From Xanthomonas sp. (GTDB lineage Bacteria > Pseudomonadota > Gammaproteobacteria > Xanthomonadales > Xanthomonadaceae): DNA of 53,131 nt. Location of the stretch: the NCBI RefSeq assembly GCF_017163755.1, contig NZ_JAFIWC010000034.1:1-53131 (forward strand). Reading direction: 5' to 3'. Under the pieces are notes generated by a model that had not been told where the DNA came from, did no database searches, and was given only the letters and a program-made list of their open reading frames with translations. Every line of letters starts with the position of its first letter. Position 1 is the stretch's first letter. Position numbers and translations under genes: made by a program. Shown one piece after another: positions 50,424 through 53,131 of this stretch.

Positions 50424-53131
50424 CACTTCGCCTCCGCCGGCTCGGGCGGTGCGCCGGCCAGCGTGCCGGCCAGCTCGCGCACCTGCAGCGCAGCGCGCAG
50501 CGCGTCCAGCGAGGCGGCGCTGCGCACGCGCACCGTCACCGGCTCGCCGGGCAGCACGTCCAGCGCGTTGTCCGACAGCTGCGCATCCAGATCGCCGAAC
50601 GACAGCCACACCTCGCGCGCCAGCGTGTCGCTGGACAGGGTCAGCGCATAGCCGTCGCCGTCGGCGCGCCAGTCGCTGCGCACGTTGGCCGCCGGCAGCT
50701 GCAGCTCCTTGGCCGCGGCGAAGAACACCAGGTTGCGCGACAACACACGCTCGCCATCGAGCAGCTCGAACACCGCGAAGCTGCGCTTGGGGTCGGCGCG
50801 GCGCAGCAGCTGCGCATCGCTGAAGTTGCCCACGCGCACACTGCTCAGCGGCGCCAGCGTGGCCTTCTTCTCGCTCTTGCTCAGCACCTTGCCGGACATG
50901 TCCATCACCCGCGTGCGCCAGCGCACGGGCAGCGGCGTGGTGCGGTCGGAGACCAGCGACACCTGGGTCTGGCCCTTGTCGTTGCGCAGCGCGGCGATCA
51001 GCTCCGGCGCGTAGAAGCGGCGCGCGTGGTAGTGCAGCGCCTTCCAGCGGCCGAAGTAGTCCAGGCTGGACCACGAGGCGCCCGGCCACACGTCGTTGAG
51101 CTGCCAGTACAGCGAGCCCATCGACTGCGGCCGCGATGCGCGCAGGTGTTCGGCGGCCAGGGCGATGCCTTCGGCCTGCATCAGCTGGCTCAGGTAGACG
51201 AAGCTCTCGAAGTCCTTGGGCTCGCCGAACTGGCGGCGGATGTACAGCAGCAGGCGCTGGTTGCCGTTGCCCTTGTCGAACTTCTGGTGCGCGCGCATCA
51301 CCGGCGATTCGGGCTGCAGGTCGCCGGCCTCGGCGAAGGCGCGGATGGTGCGCATCTCCGGGAACGACTGCAGGCCGTACTCGGACATGAAGCGCGTGTT
51401 GACGTTGAGGTACTCGGTGACCGGCAGCGCCGGCCCGCCCCATACCTTCCAGTAGTGCATGTCGCCGTCGTCGGGCTGGTCGGCGCCGCCGTCGAAGTCG
51501 GTGCCGGGCGAGGTGGCCCAGTACGGCACGTCGCCGTCGTACTTGCCCACCGCCTCGCGCAGCACGGTGCCGAACAGCGTGGTCATGCCGCGCTCGATGC
51601 GGGTGCGTTCCTCCGGGTCGATCGATTGCTTGAACTTGACCCGGTCGCCCCAGTTCTCCCAGCCGGTCTGCACTTCGTTGTTGCCGCACCAGATCACGAT
51701 GCTGGGGTGGTCGCGCAGGCGCTTGACCTGTTCCTCGGCCTCGCGCCGGGTGTTCTCGCGGAACGCCACGTCGTAGGGCGGCACCGCGCCGCCGAACATG
51801 AAGTCCTGCCAGATCATGATGCCCAGGCGGTCGGCGTCCTCGTAGAAGCTGTCCGGCTGGTAGTGGCCGCCGCCCCACATGCGCAGCATGTTCATGTTGG
51901 CGTCGCGCGTGGACTGCAGGATGCCGCGCATGCGCGCGGCATCGACGCGGCTGGGGAAGCTGTCGAACGGGATCAGGTTGGCGCCCTTGGCGAACACCGG
52001 GATGCCGTTGACCACGATCGCGAAGCTCTTGCCCCAGTTGTCGGCCTCGCGGCGCAGTTCGACGCTGCGCAGGCCGGTGACGCGCTGGGTTTCGTAGGTG
52101 TCGCCGGCGGCGTCGCGGATGCGCGCCTTGAACGTGTACAGGTCCTGCGCGCCATAGCCGGCCGGGTACCAGCGCTTGGGGTTGGCGATGCGCAGCGGCA
52201 CCACCACGGTGTTGCTGCCGGGGTCGACCGTCGCCTGCTCGCTCAGCTGCGCCACGCGCTGGCCGTCGGGGCCGAGCACGTCCAGGTCCACCTGCACGCT
52301 GCCGCGGCTGCCGGCCTGCACCTCCAGCTGCGCCAGCAGCTGCGCGGCGTCGGCGTCCACGCGCTGCTGGGCGATGTGCAGGCCGTCCACGCGCAGCGCG
52401 TCCCAGGCTTCCACCCGCACGTCCTGCCAGATGCCGGCGGTGACGATGCGCGGGCCCCAGTCCCAGCCGAAGGTGTACGGCGCCTTGCGCACGTAGGTGG
52501 AACTGTGCCGCGCCACCGGCTCGTCGCCGAACGCCGAGTCGTAGGCGCCGGGCAGCGCGTAGGGCTGCTTGGCCAGCCACGGCTGCAGCTTCTTGATCGG
52601 CGAGAACAGCCGCACCTCCAGCACGTTGTCGCCGCGCTTGAGCAGCGGCTTGGCGTCCACCCGCCACTGCCGGAACATGTTGTCGGCGCTGAGCAGCTTC
52701 TTGCCGTTGAGGTAGACCTCGGCGAAGGTGTCCAGCCCGTCGAACACCAGTTCGACATGGTCGCGCCGCAGCAGCGCCGCGTCGGCCTTGAAGCGGGTCT
52801 GGTACTGCCAGTCGGACAACCCCGCCCACTGGATCTTGGCCTCGTTGTCGCGATAGAACGGATCGGGCACCACGCCGGCGGCGATCAGGTCGGTCTGCAC
52901 CGTGCCCGGCACCTGCGCCGGCAGCCACCTGGCCGCCTTGGGGAACTCCTTGGCGCGCGCCTCGCCCGGCGCCAGCCGCACCTGCCAGCCCTGTTGCAGC
53001 GACAGCGAGGCCGGCGGCGCGGCCAGGCCCGAGACCGGCAGCGCCAGCGCCGGCAGGCTCAGCGCCAGCAGCGCGAGCCGTGCGGACAGGCACGTGCGCG
53101 GTGGGGGAAGGGGGCGGCGGTGGGACAGGGT
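50423..53131 (-). CDS. nixH: GH2 beta-mannosidase, N-glycan cluster (5' end outside window)
   Basis: A GH2 exo-beta-mannosidase that would remove the core beta-1,4-mannose. The reading frame is open to the right edge; an N-terminal signal-like stretch (ARLALLALSLPALALPVSGL) is visible but its start codon is not, so the gene is partial here by a few codons. The mature part begins at SLQQGWQVRL. The acid/base Glu lies in IVIWCGNNEVQTGWENWG and the nucleophile in FMSEYGLQSFPE. The stop overlaps the nixI start. I assign nixH by gene order and family; the other nix genes of the cluster are expected to the right. Confidence 0.9.
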   Translation of the reverse strand, partial: TLSHRRPLPPPRTCLSARLALLALSLPALALPVSGLAAPPASLSLQQGWQVRLAPGEARAKEFPKAARWLPAQVPGTVQTDLIAAGVVPDPFYRDNEAKIQWAGLSDWQYQTRFKADAALLRRDHVELVFDGLDTFAEVYLNGKKLLSADNMFRQWRVDAKPLLKRGDNVLEVRLFSPIKKLQPWLAKQPYALPGAYDSAFGDEPVARHSSTYVRKAPYTFGWDWGPRIVTAGIWQDVRVEAWDALRVDGLHIAQQRVDADAAQLLAQLEVQAGSRGSVQVDLDVLGPDGQRVAQLSEQATVDPGSNTVVVPLRIANPKRWYPAGYGAQDLYTFKARIRDAAGDTYETQRVTGLRSVELRREADNWGKSFAIVVNGIPVFAKGANLIPFDSFPSRVDAARMRGILQSTRDANMNMLRMWGGGHYQPDSFYEDADRLGIMIWQDFMFGGAVPPYDVAFRENTRREAEEQVKRLRDHPSIVIWCGNNEVQTGWENWGDRVKFKQSIDPEERTRIERGMTTLFGTVLREAVGKYDGDVPYWATSPGTDFDGGADQPDDGDMHYWKVWGGPALPVTEYLNVNTRFMSEYGLQSFPEMRTIRAFAEAGDLQPESPVMRAHQKFDKGNGNQRLLLYIRRQFGEPKDFESFVYLSQLMQAEGIALAAEHLRASRPQSMGSLYWQLNDVWPGASWSSLDYFGRWKALHYHARRFYAPELIAALRNDKGQTQVSLVSDRTTPLPVRWRTRVMDMSGKVLSKSEKKATLAPLSSVRVGNFSDAQLLRRADPKRSFAVFELLDGERVLSRNLVFFAAAKELQLPAANVRSDWRADGDGYALTLSSDTLAREVWLSFGDLDAQLSDNALDVLPGEPVTVRVRSAASLDALRAALQVRELAGTLAGAPPEPAEAK

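Noticed and set aside
47697-53093. A single 1798-codon frame that reads through nixI into the GH2 region
   Set aside because: The upstream half is out of frame with the GH2 catalytic motifs. The GH2 stop and nixI ATG overlap, so these are two genes.

Overview
The gene content points to a Xanthomonas-type gammaproteobacterium (Lysobacteraceae). The backbone is very GC-rich. It carries a Pil-Chp type IV pilus chemosensory cluster next to gshB and a TonB-like gene, the nix type plant N-glycan hydrolase genes described in Xanthomonas campestris, and the short palindromic and heptamer repeats that litter Xanthomonas intergenic DNA. No rRNA, tRNA or CRISPR array was seen.

Layout. 1-2.2 kb: a two-copy direct repeat, then (minus strand) a TonB-like protein and gshB. 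2.5-14.9 kb: the pilG-pilH-pilI-pilJ-chpA-(chpB-like)-chpC operon. ChpA is a giant CheA-type kinase with long Asp/Ala-rich linkers. There is no CheR (PilK); a 27-codon ORF coupled to chpA sits in its place, and the CheB-like protein lacks the usual catalytic residues. 15.0-20.8 kb: a mosaic RHS/YD-repeat toxin with an overlapping DUF6869-like immunity gene, plus small orphan genes. 21.4-24.9 kb: an exported glycosylasparaginase overlapping cutC, a small exported protein, and an exported sialidase-like protein, followed by a decayed alpha-L-fucosidase at 25.1 kb.

25.5-33.9 kb (minus strand): an orphan type VI secretion island. It holds a vgrG with a C-terminal extension, an overlapping effector with an M15/MepA-like metallopeptidase end, and three tandem paralogues of a predicted exported immunity gene. 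Each paralogue is preceded by an intact or decayed copy of the effector 3' end. 34-37.8 kb: beta-galactosidase fragments around an alpha/beta hydrolase gene, some orphan genes, and a SymE-like toxin gene behind a structured leader resembling phage C4/CI antisense RNAs. 37.8-41.3 kb: an AT-richer set of unknown genes, one SUKH-like, separated by attC-like hairpins. I read this as an integron cassette cluster without integrase, interrupted by a broken REP-associated transposase (RAYT) gene.

41.6-53.1 kb (minus strand): five glycoside hydrolase genes in the order GH2-GH3-GH125-GH92-GH35, matching nixH-nixI-nixJ-nixK-nixL. Together with the glycosylasparaginase they would strip a plant N-glycopeptide from its outer sugars down to GlcNAc-Asn hydrolysis. 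Palindromes sit between these genes and one lies inside the nixI coding region. A heptanucleotide array lies inside the start of nixJ and could change its frame. The strongest leads are the effector/immunity duplication array, the integrase-less cassette cluster with the RAYT cut at an attC-like end, the SymE leader RNA and the repeats inside nix genes.
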